A stretch of 64,000 nucleotides of DNA from Nymphaea colorata (GCF_008831285.2 NC_045138.2:4927205-4991204), one strand, 5' to 3'. Counted from the first letter of the stretch, positions 1-12,657 are shown. Program-made: numbers and translations. Notes: generated from the sequence alone by a model not told the origin.

Positions 1-229
1 GTAGATTGAAGGTCATATGTTTAGAGAAAGAAAGAGAGAGAGAGAGAGAAAGAAAGAATTTTTATTGGCTGATATATTTTTTGCATGCTTTATCAAGTAC
101 ATATTTTCTACCATACATATAGAGAGAGATATATATAAAAATGAAAATATTTCTTGTCTTCCTTTGCACTGTAGATTTTAGATAGTGCATATATGTAGGC
201 ACACATACACTATATATATATATATATAT

Positions 230-279
230 CCTGGTTTCTACCAATTTCTCTCGAGAGAGAAAAATTGGTAGAAACCAGG
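230..279. repeat. Near-perfect 50-bp palindrome at the MITE edge
   Basis: CCTGGTTTCTACCAATTT, a CTCTCGAGAGAG centre, then AAATTGGTAGAAACCAGG. The right arm is the terminal repeat of the MITE at 264-650, so a second inverted copy of that end lies outside the element. Confidence 0.85.
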
Positions 280-650
280 CCATTAAGTCAGGGACAAAAC
301 CAGATTGTTTAAATGTGATCTTTTTTTTTTTTTTTTGAATCTAACCTTAACCGGTAGGATCTTAAGAATAGGTTGATGTAAAACATATAATAAGTTCGTC
401 ACCGTCTGCACTTTAATAGTATTTTTATAATAAGCAGAAAATGAATGGCACTCCATAACATCAACATTTTGATAATAAAAAAAACTACATTTTTCAAAAA
501 AAAAAAAAACTTGAATCAAAGCATGTTTTCTACCGAAACAGTTTTACAAATATATTAAGACATTTATATTTTATTTAAAATAAACTTTTAGCCAACAATT
601 AAAGGGTCTGGTTTTCATTCCTGACCTAATGGTCTCGTTTCTACCTAACT
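264..650 (-). mobile_element. Long-TIR MITE, copy 1
   Basis: Ends are about 50-bp inverted repeats: ATTGGTAGAAACCAGG...CAGGGACAAAACCAG against GGTCTGGTTTTCATTCCTGA...GTTTCTACC. The interior is AT-rich and non-coding. Same family, opposite orientation to copies at 10512, 15662, 18438, 28314 and 39376. Confidence 0.75.
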
Positions 651-1301
651 ATATATCATTATCCTTTTTCTCTTAATTGATACTTTTACTAAAGTGTTAG
701 AAGCAGCAGAAAAAAAAATCACTTGATGATTATCAACAAAAGCGTTATATAGGCTCATATTGGAAACAATTGCTAGAATTTAACCAATAAAATCGAAAAT
801 TTTCATATAAGATAAAACTTGTCCCTTTGTGGGGTCATACCACTGAAAGCATCTCTGCAACTTTTTATAGCAAGAAGCCAATTGAATGCTGAAAAGGACA
901 TCCCAATGAATGAATACGGCGAATAAGTCCCTCCAGCGGCCAACTTGAGACTGACTTTAATGAATTATTGAAGGACCATGCACGATGATAACGTGCTCAA
1001 TTTCTGTCCACATAATATCTTATTTAGCCAGATCTGATCTTTCCATCACCGCTCCCCTACCACCATACCACCAGTGGCCCAGTCAGAAAAATAAAATTTT
1101 TAGATAGCCACTCATTCGTTAGATTTTCATATCTGAAGGGACACTCACATATATAATAAAGCAAATATTTAAAGATGTTAATGTGAAAATAAAAAAACAT
1201 TAACTGGCTCTGCCACTGCCTACCACTGAATATGCATTAAAGTGGTGTTTACGTGATTTATTTTCTCGGGTACTTATATTTCATATTGTATTTATCCCAC
1301 A

Positions 1302-1304
<3 letters not shown>

Positions 1305-1339
<35 letters not shown>
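1305..1339. repeat. TA microsatellite
   Basis: Pure AT dinucleotide run of 35 bp. Confidence 0.95.
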
Positions 1340-1340
<1 letters not shown>

Positions 1341-1520
1341 CCTTCGTAAGGATCACTACCGATTCCCACTTTGATTTTGATTGAACTTTTTCATGTATCC
1401 GATGTGAGTAAACAAAGGCACCTGATGATCATATATAACAAAAACACTGTAGGAGAAATGCAATTTTATGTCAAAAAAACCATCTCCTTCTTCACTCTAT
1501 ATATATATACGTATGAGTGA

Positions 1521-1863
1521 TTGGTTGAAACCACACCCTTTTAATATAATATGTAATTTTTTTTTGAAAGCTAACCTTACCAATATGAGCTTAAAGATGG
1601 GTTGATGCAAAATATGTATTTAGTTGATCATTTTTTGGGGTTTTAATAATGTTTTTATAATAAGCAAAAATAATTGGCTCCCATAGTTTCAACATTTTGA
1701 TTGTAGAAAAATCAACTTTTTTCATAAAAAACAACTCGATTCAGCATGTTATATATCAAAATAGTTTTTATAAATATATTAGAACGTTTATATTTTTTTT
1801 AAATGGATTTTTAGCAAAATATTAAAGGGTTTGCTTTTTGTCCCTGACTTTAGGGTCCAGTTT
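1521..1863 (-). mobile_element. Long-TIR MITE, copy 2 (eroded)
   Basis: Internal sequence matches 264-650 (TTATAATAAGCA, TCAACATTTTGAT, TTTTGTCCCTGAC). The left end GGTTGAAACC is degraded. Confidence 0.65.
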
Positions 1864-2281
1864 ATATATATGTATAAAATACAAACACAGATGCATATTA
1901 TATGGAAGCTACATTTCTCCTACTTTTTCCATGGTTGGGATAAGGAGGACAATTTGCCGACAGGGATAAATTGCTCCATTGAATGCAATGACAGATCAAA
2001 GATTTCGGCCGATAAGGAAACAGCGAACGTGGATTGGATTCCAATCTGGCAACACGTGATGCAATTCTGAAGAGCAATAATAAATCTGTCGTGTCTAGAC
2101 AAGAGAAGAAGGTCAGAATCAAATTCTGAAGCAAATAGTGCCCAGTCAGAAATTTTTCACTAAGGGACATTAAAACTGTAATTAAAATTTTGTAAAGGGC
2201 AATCAATGTATGAATAAATAACATGACCATGAGGTACTAGTACTACTGGCTGAAGAAGAAACTTGTGTGGGTTGGCGCTCT

Positions 2282-2411
2282 GTAGGGATGGAGCCAAGGA
2301 GGGGCCCGCATGTGCTGTGGACCCGCTTGAAAAATGATATTTCGACCCGTGTGAAACTTTAGAAACATTAATTTAACCCTCCTCATGAAAAAATTCTAGC
2401 TTTGCCCCTAG
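2282..2411 (+). mobile_element. GGCGGAGCC-family MITE
   Basis: TAGGGATGGAGCCAAGG to CTAGCTTTGCCCCTA, with the family core GAAACTTTAGAAAC...ACCCTCCTCATG. Flanks GCGCTCTG and GCACTGTG are weakly matching. Confidence 0.65.
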
Positions 2412-2419
2412 CACTGTGG

Positions 2420-4460
2420 CCAGTGGTGTGTTTTTGTGTATAAATTTCGAAATCAGCCCGTCATTTCTATGGTTCTATGATTGGATGGTTTTTTTTTTTC
2501 TCTAAAAATCATCTTAAAATAGTAGCAAAGTAACTTGCCATTGCAAATGCAACTATTGCAATAATGATCCCAAAAAAAGTAAATTAACTATCCAGCGAAA
2601 GATAGCCAGTTAAATTGTGATTATGGTTTTTAGAGTCACACAGCCGTCTAATTAGGTCTGTCTGATAGAGATTTTGATCATATAATATTAGTTTATACTA
2701 TTTTCTCTTTGTTTTTTGTTTCAATCATTCATTGCTTAATTTTAAGCATTTGAGGTGTGTGAGGTAACTGTATTTTCAATTGCCAAGAGCTGTCAGAAGC
2801 GCAGCTAGAAATTTAAGGCTAAGAACATACACTAGCTCTAGTGGCTGGACCCAGGACATAAGTCCACTCTTCATTGAAAACCTGCAGGAATCAACAGCAA
2901 CTGCCCACACAGGTCCACACGTAGCTCAACCACTGAGAGCAGCGCAGGTTCCTTTCACTAATTTCTCAAAATATATTACCTTCTCTCAACAAAAATGTAC
3001 GTATTTGTGCTTCCAGCCTTAAACTTTTAATGCCATTATTGCGCGAATGCTTTCCGGAACCATTCAAATGCATTAACTGAATCTCACTTGAGTACTATTG
3101 AGAAATTAATCATGAAAGATCGATATAGATGCGTGTATGTGGACACAAATGAAGCATTGGGTAGTTCAATTCATAAAAATCAGTCTGAAATTGGTGATCA
3201 TCTGTCTTGGCTTCTTTCTACGAAAAAGGTGCAGATGGTTCCAGTAGTATGACGCCAGGATGAACCGATATTATTTTATAAGAAATAATATCATTTGACT
3301 CAATATTTTGAATGTGAGCCTTGAATTTCCGATTTTCTAACTAGTGAAGGTTTTCTATGCTGCTCCTAAGTTTTAGATAAAACATAGTAAATAAGAAAGC
3401 TGTTATATATATATAATTAGGATTTCACTGTCCAAGTTTAGACGGAGAAATCCTCCACTTCTCATAGCACATCATTTTATGCATTTCATGTTTAATCACA
3501 GCCCTTTGATACATTGCATCATGTTTCATGATTGGATGGAGGTAAAGTTGACCGGTCAACTCAAGCATAGGGATTGATTGCGTGCACACTTTTGTACACG
3601 CAACAACTATGCACCAAGAAAAAAGAAAAAAAAAAGAGGCAGTTGCGTTTTAGAATTTTTTTTAAAGCTATGTACATTTTAGTCTTTTAATATTTTTATA
3701 ATTCTCATTTTATCCTTTCAAAAGTGTTTCTTTTTCCCTTGTATATATAGAGTTTTTTTTTTCTTTTTTACTCCATAGCCACGAAGGTAAAGGGTACTTG
3801 GACATGACCACGACTCAGACTTTAGTTTTTAAAAAAAATTGGATTACCTTGCCACCGAATACGCTACCACCTACATCACGTTATTACATTGTAGAGTTAT
3901 ACACAAAGAAGCATTAAAGTCAAAAGCACTTACAAATATACTTCAATCATAACTTTGGTGCCCTTTTAAACTCAAATCCACCAGCTGTAATTTTAGTTTT
4001 TTTGAAAGGTTTCTATCATTTCAGTTTAGGAATTAATATGTTCCTTTCAGCATCTTAATTATCTATCCTAATTCTTAGGCTACGCTGGTACTTCATCCAG
4101 AAAAGACTGTCTATGTACAAACACAGACTGAATTCATCTGTGAACAAAAAAGTGTTGTTACAGACAGACCTATTCTCAACCCTAATTTGACTTAAAAGAT
4201 AGAAACCAAGACAATCGAGATTAAACTTTACAATTCAATCTAACCAACGGTTTAGCTGAGAACTTGAGTACATCATGAGAATGGCCGCGACATGATCATC
4301 AGAACCACCTATGTTGTCTATTAGAACAGAAAATCCAACACCTCCATGCTCTCCAAATCAGCACAAAACTGGCGATTGATCGAGAAAACTGCCAATTGGG
4401 TATTATTGTTAGTTGGCTTCTTGGCTATGAAATAAGCAGAGGAAATTAAGATAAATCATA
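2420..4460. other. Intergenic, no supported gene
   Basis: AT-rich unique-looking sequence with short homopolymer runs. No frame with recognisable homology. Confidence 0.6.
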
Positions 4461-4739
4461 ATTTAATCACACAGATCTATGAAGATGGCAGGTGCTTTAC
4501 CGTCTCCAAGTGAAAACTTTACTTCCTTATGCAGTCGATCCTGCCTTAAACTTTTACTTTTGGCCCTCTTAATAAACGCTTCATAAGAACGATTCAATTC
4601 AATGGTAAGTGAAAATTTGATGGAAAGATCAGATTTAACATCATTTTTGATACCCCGTTCTACTACCACTGTCATGCATCCCTCATTTCTGTATTAGCAT
4701 CATTGCTGAACTACCTTCGAATGGTATTTTATGCAAAAG

Positions 4740-5052
4740 TAGCATACTAATTGCTTGCATTGACTATTGTTCATGGTACAGAAGAAGGAAATTTCCAAGT
4801 ATGGCACCATACAGAATGACTCTAATCACCAAAAGAGAGAGTTTCAATGAGATGCCGAAGAAGCTTACAATGGGATCATGTCAGACCCGCCAGGAAATTA
4901 ATTAAGCCACCATACTCAGCAGTCACGAAGAAAACTGCGGATCATTGATGGTAGCTACTCGACTTATATGGACTAAACAAGCTGCAGAGAAGAAAGAAAT
5001 CATGGCTGACCTGCCGGCGACCAAGTGGTTCGCCGTCAACAAACTAGCTTGA
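4740..5052 (-). other. 3' flank of RAV copy 1, conserved with copy 2
   Basis: Counterpart of 40090-40433. Similarity extends beyond the stop codon and is clearest at 4795-4850 and 4925-5015. It likely includes the 3' UTR. The frame at 4463-4675 just beyond it has no recognisable homologue and I do not call it a gene. Confidence 0.6.
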
Positions 5053-5961
5053 TCAAACAAGGTCCACATCACTATCACCTGCATTGAGATCCTCGATTCG
5101 CCGTGCAATTAGGTCGACGCCGAAGATCCGGACGAACTGACCTCTTTGTTCTGGCTCTTCCGCGGGCTCTTGATCACTTTCCCACTTCTGCGGTTCGATC
5201 TCGTCTCCTTCGACATGCTTCCAACGTATGTAGTTCGTCTCCTCCGGCCCCGCCGACCTCAAGAAGGAGACCACGTCCCCTGCCCTGAGCCCCTTCTCCC
5301 TAACGAATCCTCTCCAGCCCCTCGTCAGCACGTAGCTCTGGCTGCTGCTCCAGTACGTGTATTTGATCCTCCACACCCGGCTGCCTTCGTCCTCAAACTT
5401 CAGCAGCGTGCCGTCTTTCCAGCGGTCGGCGGCCAAGGGGAAGAACTCCTCGGCCAGGTGCTTGGGGATCACGAGCCTGTTGAGCTTCCCCACGTCGCTC
5501 GGCGTCAAAACCTTGTCGAAGAGCTCCCTTTTCTCCGGCGGGCAAGCCCCAGGCCTCGGCCACGCTGAGGGGGAGGAGACGAGAGAATCTGCTTCTGCCT
5601 TTTCCTCGAAAAGCGTCAGCTCGTCGTGGTAGGTGTTTCTCCTGAGCATGTCGACGACTTCTTCTTCGGAATGAGACCGGAGGAAGGAGGCCTGGTACTG
5701 GTCCTCCCACACGGCCGGGAAGTTGGTGGTCGCTTCCTCGCTTCTGTACTTCACCGCCGCTATGTCGTAGGCCACCGCCGCCTCCACCTCCGTGGGAAAC
5801 GTCCCCAGCCAGACGCGGTGATGCTTCTCGTAAATCTGGGCTCCCCATTTCCCGTTTGGCTGAGGAACGACGCCCTTGAAGCGGGAGGATGGAAGTTTCC
5901 GGATGCCTGGCCGCCAAAGCCTGCCGATCTCGTTGTCCGACTGGTCGCTGTCTCTCTCCAT
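5053..5961 (-). CDS. RAV/TEM-type AP2-B3 transcription factor, copy 1
   Basis: A 302-aa intronless frame. It has an AP2 domain at about residues 27-82 ([28 protein letters not shown]) and a B3 domain at about 147-253 ([34 protein letters not shown]). The order AP2 then B3 defines the plant RAV family, nuclear factors that bind bipartite CAACA/CACCTG-type sites. Near the C-terminus, residues 278-282 read RIFGV, the variant B3-repression motif, so a repressor of the TEM type is likely (inference). The start chosen is the ATG at 5959-5961; the first in-frame codons match those of the second copy. The N-terminus is short: only about 26 residues precede AP2, and the whole protein is shorter than the 330-370 aa common in the family. 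A TATATATAGG stretch about 120 bp upstream could be the TATA box. The paralogue is at 40434-41315, roughly three quarters identical by eye. Confidence 0.95.
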   Translation of the reverse strand: MERDSDQSDNEIGRLWRPGIRKLPSSRFKGVVPQPNGKWGAQIYEKHHRVWLGTFPTEVEAAVAYDIAAVKYRSEEATTNFPAVWEDQYQASFLRSHSEEEVVDMLRRNTYHDELTLFEEKAEADSLVSSPSAWPRPGACPPEKRELFDKVLTPSDVGKLNRLVIPKHLAEEFFPLAADRWKDGTLLKFEDEGSRVWRIKYTYWSSSQSYVLTRGWRGFVREKGLRAGDVVSFLRSAGPEETNYIRWKHVEGDEIEPQKWESDQEPAEEPEQRGQFVRIFGVDLIARRIEDLNAGDSDVDLV

Positions 5962-6499
5962 GCAATCTAACCACTAGCAATGCTAGAGAACAGGAACTGA
6001 GTTGTTCAACGAGCCTTTGAGAGATTCGGGAATATAGCCCTCTTCACATACAGCCCCTGCCCACCTCTCTCTCTCTCCCCTATATATATACCCTATATAT
6101 ATATATATAGGGGAAGAGAGAGAAAAAACAATTAAAAACAGACAGCTACCTATGTATCTTGATGGGTATTCTTTTATTTGTATGGCTGACAATTGTTGGA
6201 AAAGGTGCATTTGGCGATGGTGCTGACTTAGCTATGGGTGCACTTTTTTATGACATTTTTTAGTGACACAAAACTTTTAAAATAAAAATTATTTTGCCAT
6301 ATAAATAGTGGGGTTTTATATATACCCAACCATAGGAGATAGATAATTAAGAGAAAAACAAAATAAAAAAATATATAAACTAATACTATATAATATAAAC
6401 ACCTATCACTTTTTTCTTCCTGCTTTTCTTTTAACCATCCACCATATTATATGAAGATTGTTAGGTGACCTTACAAAACCAGAGTCATTATCAATATAC

Positions 6500-6753
6500 A
6501 TCATCAATTCTGGGTCGTCTAGTGATAGACCGAACGGTTTAGATCTCCTAACTCTCCCCACGTGAACTTTATCTTTTGCTCCTCTCTTTCCCTCAATCCC
6601 TTTCTCATCATGTTGCAAGGGGAGCCGTCGGGGGCTCCTTGCAACAAGATGAGAAAGGGAGAGAAAGAGAGAGTTCACACGGAGAGAGGAAGGGAGGGGA
6701 AGACCGGAAATATGAGCCATTAGATTTAAGATTAAACGGTTCAGATTTGATTT

Positions 6754-6760
<7 letters not shown>
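6500..6760. mobile_element. Foldback (inverted-repeat) element upstream of RAV copy 1
   Basis: Arms meet near 6625: CTTTCTCATCATGTTGCAAGG faces CCTTGCAACAAGATGAGAAAG, and the outer parts (ACGTGAACTT / GTTCACACGG, GAACGGTTTA / TAAACGGTTC) also pair. A TA microsatellite follows directly. It lies about 540 bp upstream of the RAV start. Confidence 0.7.

Positions 6761-6806
<46 letters not shown>
6758..6806. repeat. TA microsatellite
   Basis: Pure AT run of 49 bp at the end of the foldback element. Confidence 0.95.
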
Positions 6807-6807
<1 letters not shown>

Positions 6808-6809
6808 CA

Positions 6810-8720
6810 CTCATGCAAAATTGGCAGAAATATAGCATGTGTATTGATTTGCTTTATACAGAAAAGAGATGGACAACGACATAGTCACACTAGTCTTGCT
6901 TGTAGCAACATTAAGTAAATTCATTAGATATGTTATAAATAGCATTTGTAGTTTTGTTTAGTACCATCATTGTGAGAACTCTCAACCGTTCTTGTAGATG
7001 GATCTTTAAGAAGTTAAAAGTAAAATATCTTGATTTACATACGCCATTTTGGAACGGTTCAAGAAACAATGATTTTAGCTATTCTGAAATCATAATTCCA
7101 CCCTTTTGGTAGAATCACAATTCCAAAATTTTGATTCAATAATGAGTCTCTAATTTGGGAATCAAAAATTTTTGTTTGGTAACACAATTCCCATTTCATT
7201 AAAAAATGAAAATTTTAATTCTATAATTTCAGAATTTTCTCATCAGACACCCCAAAACGTATGTATAAGTCACCATTCAGGAAATATACTTTTATACATA
7301 GTATTGCAAACCAATAAACAAAATCATCGAATGACTTTGAATCAATTTATATAATCCTTACATTTACTCTCCACATATTCCATTTAACCTATAATCCTGA
7401 CAACTATAAAATTAACAACGCTGGTATTTCTCTCTATATCTCTCATCATATCAACGATTATCCACAGTAGGCACTATTTATGAGCATTATATGATATTCA
7501 AAAGAGATAAAAACAAAAAAATAGAGGTTGGAGGAGAGCTTAAAACGGCCAATTCAATAATGAGTCTATTAACCAAATTGCATTTAGAGAGAAGTGTGAG
7601 ATCTGATTTGCAGGTCAGTTCAGTAGTTTTGGAATGGTACTAAAAGGATAATATTAAATATCAACTAGTTTACATTGATGCTTTACTCAAATCCGCAATT
7701 TTGACAAACTCAACTACATTTACATAGTTACACTTTTCAAAAATGACTAGAATTTAGCTAGGGAATGCAATTCTGCCGTGAATAGCTAAAAATGAAAAAT
7801 TTATTGCCAAAACACACTCCACACACTATATATATATATTCCATATCTGAGGTGCTAGAGTTGCAAGGAACCATCTCAGTTTTTAATCTTTTCCAAATTG
7901 ATTGTTGAGAGGAAAGAAAATGAGATTTGAATTTTTAACAGGCACAATATGGTAACAACTACTTTTTTGGCTACTTTATTTAACTGAATTCCATTTATAT
8001 TTCAATTTTTATAACAAGTATTTACCAAACTATTTAGCCATGGCGCAGCCACATATGGGCTAGTTTCGGCAGTTCCATACAGCAGGCCGTCAATGTTTCT
8101 TTATTTTCATATTAATTGTCAAATGTTCGCTATGTACGTATATAAGTATCTCTTCGCATATGAAAATCTATGAATTCGAGTGTCATTTCAGAACATTTTT
8201 CTGACTCCGCTGCTCGCGAATGATATCTCCAAGTTGCAGTTTTATTTTTCTTTTAAATGCATGCGCGGTGCTTCTCTTTCTCTCTCTATCTCTGTCTCGC
8301 TGACGTTGATACAGAGGCAGTGGGACAGCCGGGGGGCCGAAGCAAGGGACATAGTTATGGACACATGTGAGGCAATAAACTCGAACACGGGCTGGAAATT
8401 ATTGCCTTGACAATTGGAGCTTGGAATTTATGCATGCTTGAAATGGCTTCAGATTGGTTGAAAGCTTTGGGTCACTCCATTGAATGGAGTAATTTGCTCC
8501 TATTGGCAACTTGTTGTTTGTCCTGAACTGTTCAGGTTTATGTACCTACTAGTCCATCCAGAAAGGGAAGAGAGATATATATGTATCTCATCATGGTCCT
8601 GCCAGGGCCTTCTTAAATTTTTGTGAAGCTTTTTTCTATTTGGAAATGGGCAATTCTGTGTACTATTTTGTCACTTTACGATAGGAGACATTTTCAGATT
8701 TACATGGAAAAGTGGAGTGC
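6810..8720. other. Intergenic, no supported gene
   Basis: AT-rich. The stretch 7040-7260 has short inverted motifs (GGAATTGTG/CACAATTCC) of an eroded small element. Confidence 0.55.
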
Positions 8721-8724
8721 GTGC

Positions 8725-9106
8725 TAGGGATGTCCAATGAGTCTAGCCAACTCGGGCTCAACTCGAACTCGCTCCGTTGAAGAGTCGAGTTCGAACTTGA
8801 CTGATAACTTGAGTTTGTAAATGAGTCGAGTTCAAGTTGGATGAACTCGAATCGATTAAACCTGATTAGACTCTTTTAACACTAACAACACCTATTTTTG
8901 TAATTTTATAAACTTAAAATGGCTTTAATAAAATTGTAGAAATTTTAAGCATAAAATATATATTAAGGGACGCCAGCATAAACAAGTCAAGCTTGAGATC
9001 TGTCTCCGTTAAAAGAGTCATGTTCAAGCTCACATCATAAAGCTTGAGCCGAGCTATGTGAGACATGAGTCGAGTTCAAGCTCGACTTGCTCGTTGTACA
9101 TCCCTA
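8725..9106. mobile_element. hAT-type MITE
   Basis: Starts TAGGGATGTCCAATGAG and ends GTTGTACATCCCTA. Flanked by GTGCGTGC (8717-8724) and GTGCTTGC (9107-9114), an 8-bp target duplication with one change. Interior is rich in GAGTTCGAGCTCGA-like motifs. Confidence 0.85.
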
Positions 9107-9269
9107 GTGCTTGCTTGATTATATTCAAATGCAATTATGGGGTGATTTGTTGTTCGCTTTCTTGCTAAGCACCTTTTTATATAATTTTTTGAGAAGGTGA
9201 GAAAAGAAAAAGAAAAGAAATTGAGCTTCTCTCACAATGATATGCCACCTTCCATGATCTTGCTGGAAG

Positions 9270-9607
9270 TACGGATGTCAATGTATCCTACTTAAATCAA
9301 ATATCTCTGACTGTCATTCCAAAAAAAAAAGATGTGAAAAAAAAATAATATTCGATTAAGAAATTGTATTCGATCAATTTGGAATCAGATTGGATTTAGT
9401 TTCAAACAAATATCCTATATCTAATCCTCTATCAGCCGAACTCAGTCCAAATTTTGGATTCACATATGAATGTAATGATCAGGTTCAGATTGTGAAATTG
9501 GATTTCATATTCAGATTCTAATATGTCTTTTCTTGGTTGTGATTGAAATCTTAATATATGAATATCAGAAAAAACATTGATGATTTAAGAGTATTATGAC
9601 ATCTCTA
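9270..9607. mobile_element. hAT-type MITE, TAGGGATGT family
   Basis: Starts TACGGATGTCAATG, ends TATGACATCTCTA. Left flank is GCTGGAAG. Interior has repeated GGATTTAG/CAGATT motifs. Same family as 17148-17509 (tandem copy) and 48064-48447. Confidence 0.75.
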
Positions 9608-10224
9608 GCCGGGGTTTGCCTCTGAATTCATACTTTGTCCAAAAGTGAAAGAATATGTGTACAAACAATTAAAACCAAAATAGAAAGAGAATGGTTTGCT
9701 ACCTTACCTTGGTATATATATATATACCTCAAAGTGATGTTAAGATAATTGTTATTCAGTAATAGGAACAGTAATAAAATGTTACATGAATATGTTTTAA
9801 AGGTTAGAGCAGGTTACATGGAATAATTTGTTATTGTTCCCATTGTCAAACGCCCCGAAACTCACTATATTTTATAGTGTTTGATTTTATTCAACGAAAA
9901 AAAAAAAGGGAGAGGGGGAGAGAGAGAAAACATTGAATATCTAAAAAAAATCTAGAAGCAAAAAAACCTGATGAAGGTCTGCAGATGTGCCAAGAAACGG
10001 CACCATATAAGCTCAGCAATCATCCAGAAAACGGTGGGTCATGGAAAGTTGGCCACTTGGATTTAAAGGCAAAGCTGTTCATGAACTGGCTTGCCAATGT
10101 CGTGATGTATCAAACGAGCGTTATATATTTCTATATGATGATAAATTGTGTGAAGAATGCATATTTATATTTATTAAAGACATCCTTTATGATGTGTGGT
10201 CCTTTTCTTTCCCTCTAAAAGTTT

Positions 10225-10226
<2 letters not shown>

Positions 10227-10279
<53 letters not shown>
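10227..10279. repeat. TA microsatellite, copy A
   Basis: Equivalent position to 18215-18258 in copy B; followed by GT/GC-alternating sequence in both. Confidence 0.95.
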
Positions 10280-10280
<1 letters not shown>

Positions 10281-10511
10281 CGTGTGTGCGTGCGCACCCA
10301 TGTTGAGGGCCGGAGGCACCATGTCGGTGCGTCGGCATGCGTGGGGACTTGTCCAGAAAAACTTTATTGGCTGTCCTCTACATTTTCTCTAAAATGAAAA
10401 GGCTTTGCGGACAGGATGATATACTTGCCCCCAGTTGGTGTGGTCCTTACACAAATTATCATTGGAAAATGTTATTATGACATTATTTTATTGTAGTCTT
10501 TTGTTGAGGGA

Positions 10512-10885
10512 AATTGGTAAATCCTAAACTGCTAGGTCAAGCTGGATAAAAACTAGACTCTTAAAAGATTTTGTTAAAAAATATATTTTAAATAAATTAA
10601 AAACACCATCATATTTATAAAAAACTGATTTGATATAAAATATGTTTTTAACGAAAAATGGGATTTCCCAATGACAAAAACTTTGATGTTTTATGAACCG
10701 TTCAGTTTTACTTATTACAAAAATACAATTAAATTAAAAAATGATTATCATAATTATATGTTCTCTATCACCTTATTATTGAGATCATATTTATAAGGTT
10801 AGATCATTAAAAAAAAAAACACCTTAATCATTGCATCAACATACTGGTTTTTGTCAGTGACCTAGTGATATGAGACCTGGCAATT
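10512..10885 (+). mobile_element. Long-TIR MITE, copy 3
   Basis: Starts AAATTGGTAAATCC...AAAAACTAGAC and ends TGATATGAGACCTGGCAATT. The tandem counterpart is 18438-18794. Confidence 0.7.
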
Positions 10886-11374
10886 ACTCCCTTGTCGATG
10901 GGATGATAAAATAACTTCACTTTTCAGTTTTCTGCATTTATAGATGGATGAGAGAAGTGGGTTCCTCACAGTACAGCAAGCAAGTTGCTGGTATTGGCCT
11001 ATATACCTCCTTAAAGGACCCATCAATCTCTTTGTATTATCCTTCTTCTTATAAAGAGATAGAGAGAGGAGAGGAGAGAAGAGTGGTGGGGGTATAAGAG
11101 TCCGTCCACTTGGCCTTATAATAGCACCTCTAATCATAAGATCAACATTACTTTTCAATACCATCAGGATATCTCCTTTCAATAATCGAACTGAAGACCT
11201 GGCTCATAACATCAACACTACTTTTCAATACCATCAAGATAGTACCATTTTCAGTAATTGAACTGAGGACGTGGCTACAGCACACCTCCCAGCCCAACCG
11301 GTTGCGCTACCCATCATTTGGTGAGAGAGAGAGAAAAAAAAAAGATTATTTAAAAAATTTTAACAATAAAAGTT

Positions 11375-11515
11375 CTTGCACCCCTGGCCCCACCTCAAGA
11401 TTTAAAAAAAAAATACATATAAATTTTAGAAAAGTTTAAGAATTTCAGCGCATGTCAAAATTTAGAAACTTTAATTCTACCCTCCTCATAAAAAATTTCT
11501 GACTTTGCCCTTACT
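11375..11515 (+). mobile_element. GGCGGAGCC-family MITE, 5' truncated
   Basis: Family core AGAAACTTTAATTCTACCC and end TTTCTGACTTTGCCC. Missing from the equivalent place in copy B (about 19205). Confidence 0.6.
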
Positions 11516-11991
11516 GCCCACCTACCGGATCAGGCAGCTACTTCAAATTTCTTTAAGCCTACAGTATTGAATCTATTTGATGTTGTAGCCGAGCATTATT
11601 AGTCTCGACATCTCTAGCTGGCATGCTTTTAAGTACCAGAGAGAGCAAGAACTGGTTGTATTGACAACTTGGTGGGAGCTAGTGGCAACGCTAGAATTCT
11701 AATTTTTTATTACAAGTTAAACTCATTTGATTAACTATAATTGAGAAAATGAATCACTTAAAACTCAGCTGTTGGATAGGGTTGGATAGGGTTGAATAGT
11801 ATTTTCAAAATTTATACAAAGGCTGAACAATATTTTTCAAAATTTTTGTATGAACCAAAAAAAGAAAAATTCAAAAAATATAAGTATAAATCTTTTTTAA
11901 TGGAGGAGAGTCCTAGGCCCTGCTAGCCCTCCCTTCCCTCGGCTCTTCGAAACAACTTTCCTTTTACCCATCTCTCAACATACATTCTGAG

Positions 11992-12184
11992 AAAGTGGTG
12001 GAGCCAAAGGGGGGTCCTTAGGGGCCCTTGTCCCTCTCAAAAAAAAAAAAATTACACATAAATTTTAGAAATTTTTGCTTGTCTTATATAAAAATTTTGA
12101 AAAATTATATTTTAGCCCTTTTCAAAATTTAGAAACTTCAATTTGACCCTCCTCATAAAAAATTTCTAACTCTGCCTCTTATAT
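11992..12184 (+). mobile_element. GGCGGAGCC-family MITE inserted after the duplication
   Basis: From GGTGGAGCCAAAGG to TCTAACTCTGCCTCTTAT, flanked by TTCTGAGA and TATGAGA. Copy B reads straight through as ACATTCTGAGATTGCC at about 19737. Confidence 0.75.
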
Positions 12185-12657
12185 GAGATTGTCATTTTGC
12201 TTTATCTCCAAACTAACATTTCTCATATTTGTGCTTCTTGGGTAAGTCTTTAACTCTGTTATTACTCAAATGTATTTACTGAAGAAGCCAACAATGTATA
12301 GTAAGTGAGAAATTGGAGGAATTGAAACCAGATGGCTAAATTGTAGAGAATTAAATTGGAATCAGTCCACGGCAGGATGTTGCGAGATGATTAAATATAC
12401 AGAAATGGTCACTAAAAACAACATGACGCTGGAGCATTTGCAACGGTTTAGTGATAGTGTAACAACGTTTTATTGTGTTTTAGTGATAGTGTATTGGGAT
12501 TTTAGCGACAAGTCTTTGATACTTACCGTTCGGCAGTCAGTGGATTTCAATTGTATGAGAACTGATTCAAAATAATATAAGGGCTAAATAGATGTATGTG
12601 GACCCAAATCAGCAGTCAACTCAAAACGAGACATAAACCTTTAACTTCAAATCGGCA

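Noticed and set aside
4463-4675. A 70-codon minus-strand frame near the RAV copy 1 3' flank
   Set aside because: No recognisable family, and the frame is not kept at the equivalent place downstream of RAV copy 2.
5000-5035. A 3' UTR intron in RAV copy 1 (CAGGTCAGC donor and TTCTCTGCAG acceptor)
   Set aside because: The interval would be too short for a plant intron and the acceptor is not kept in copy 2.
5146-5970. Long plus-strand and alternative minus-strand frames across RAV copy 1
   Set aside because: They are shadows of the GC-rich RAV coding frame; only the minus frame with AP2 and B3 has homology.
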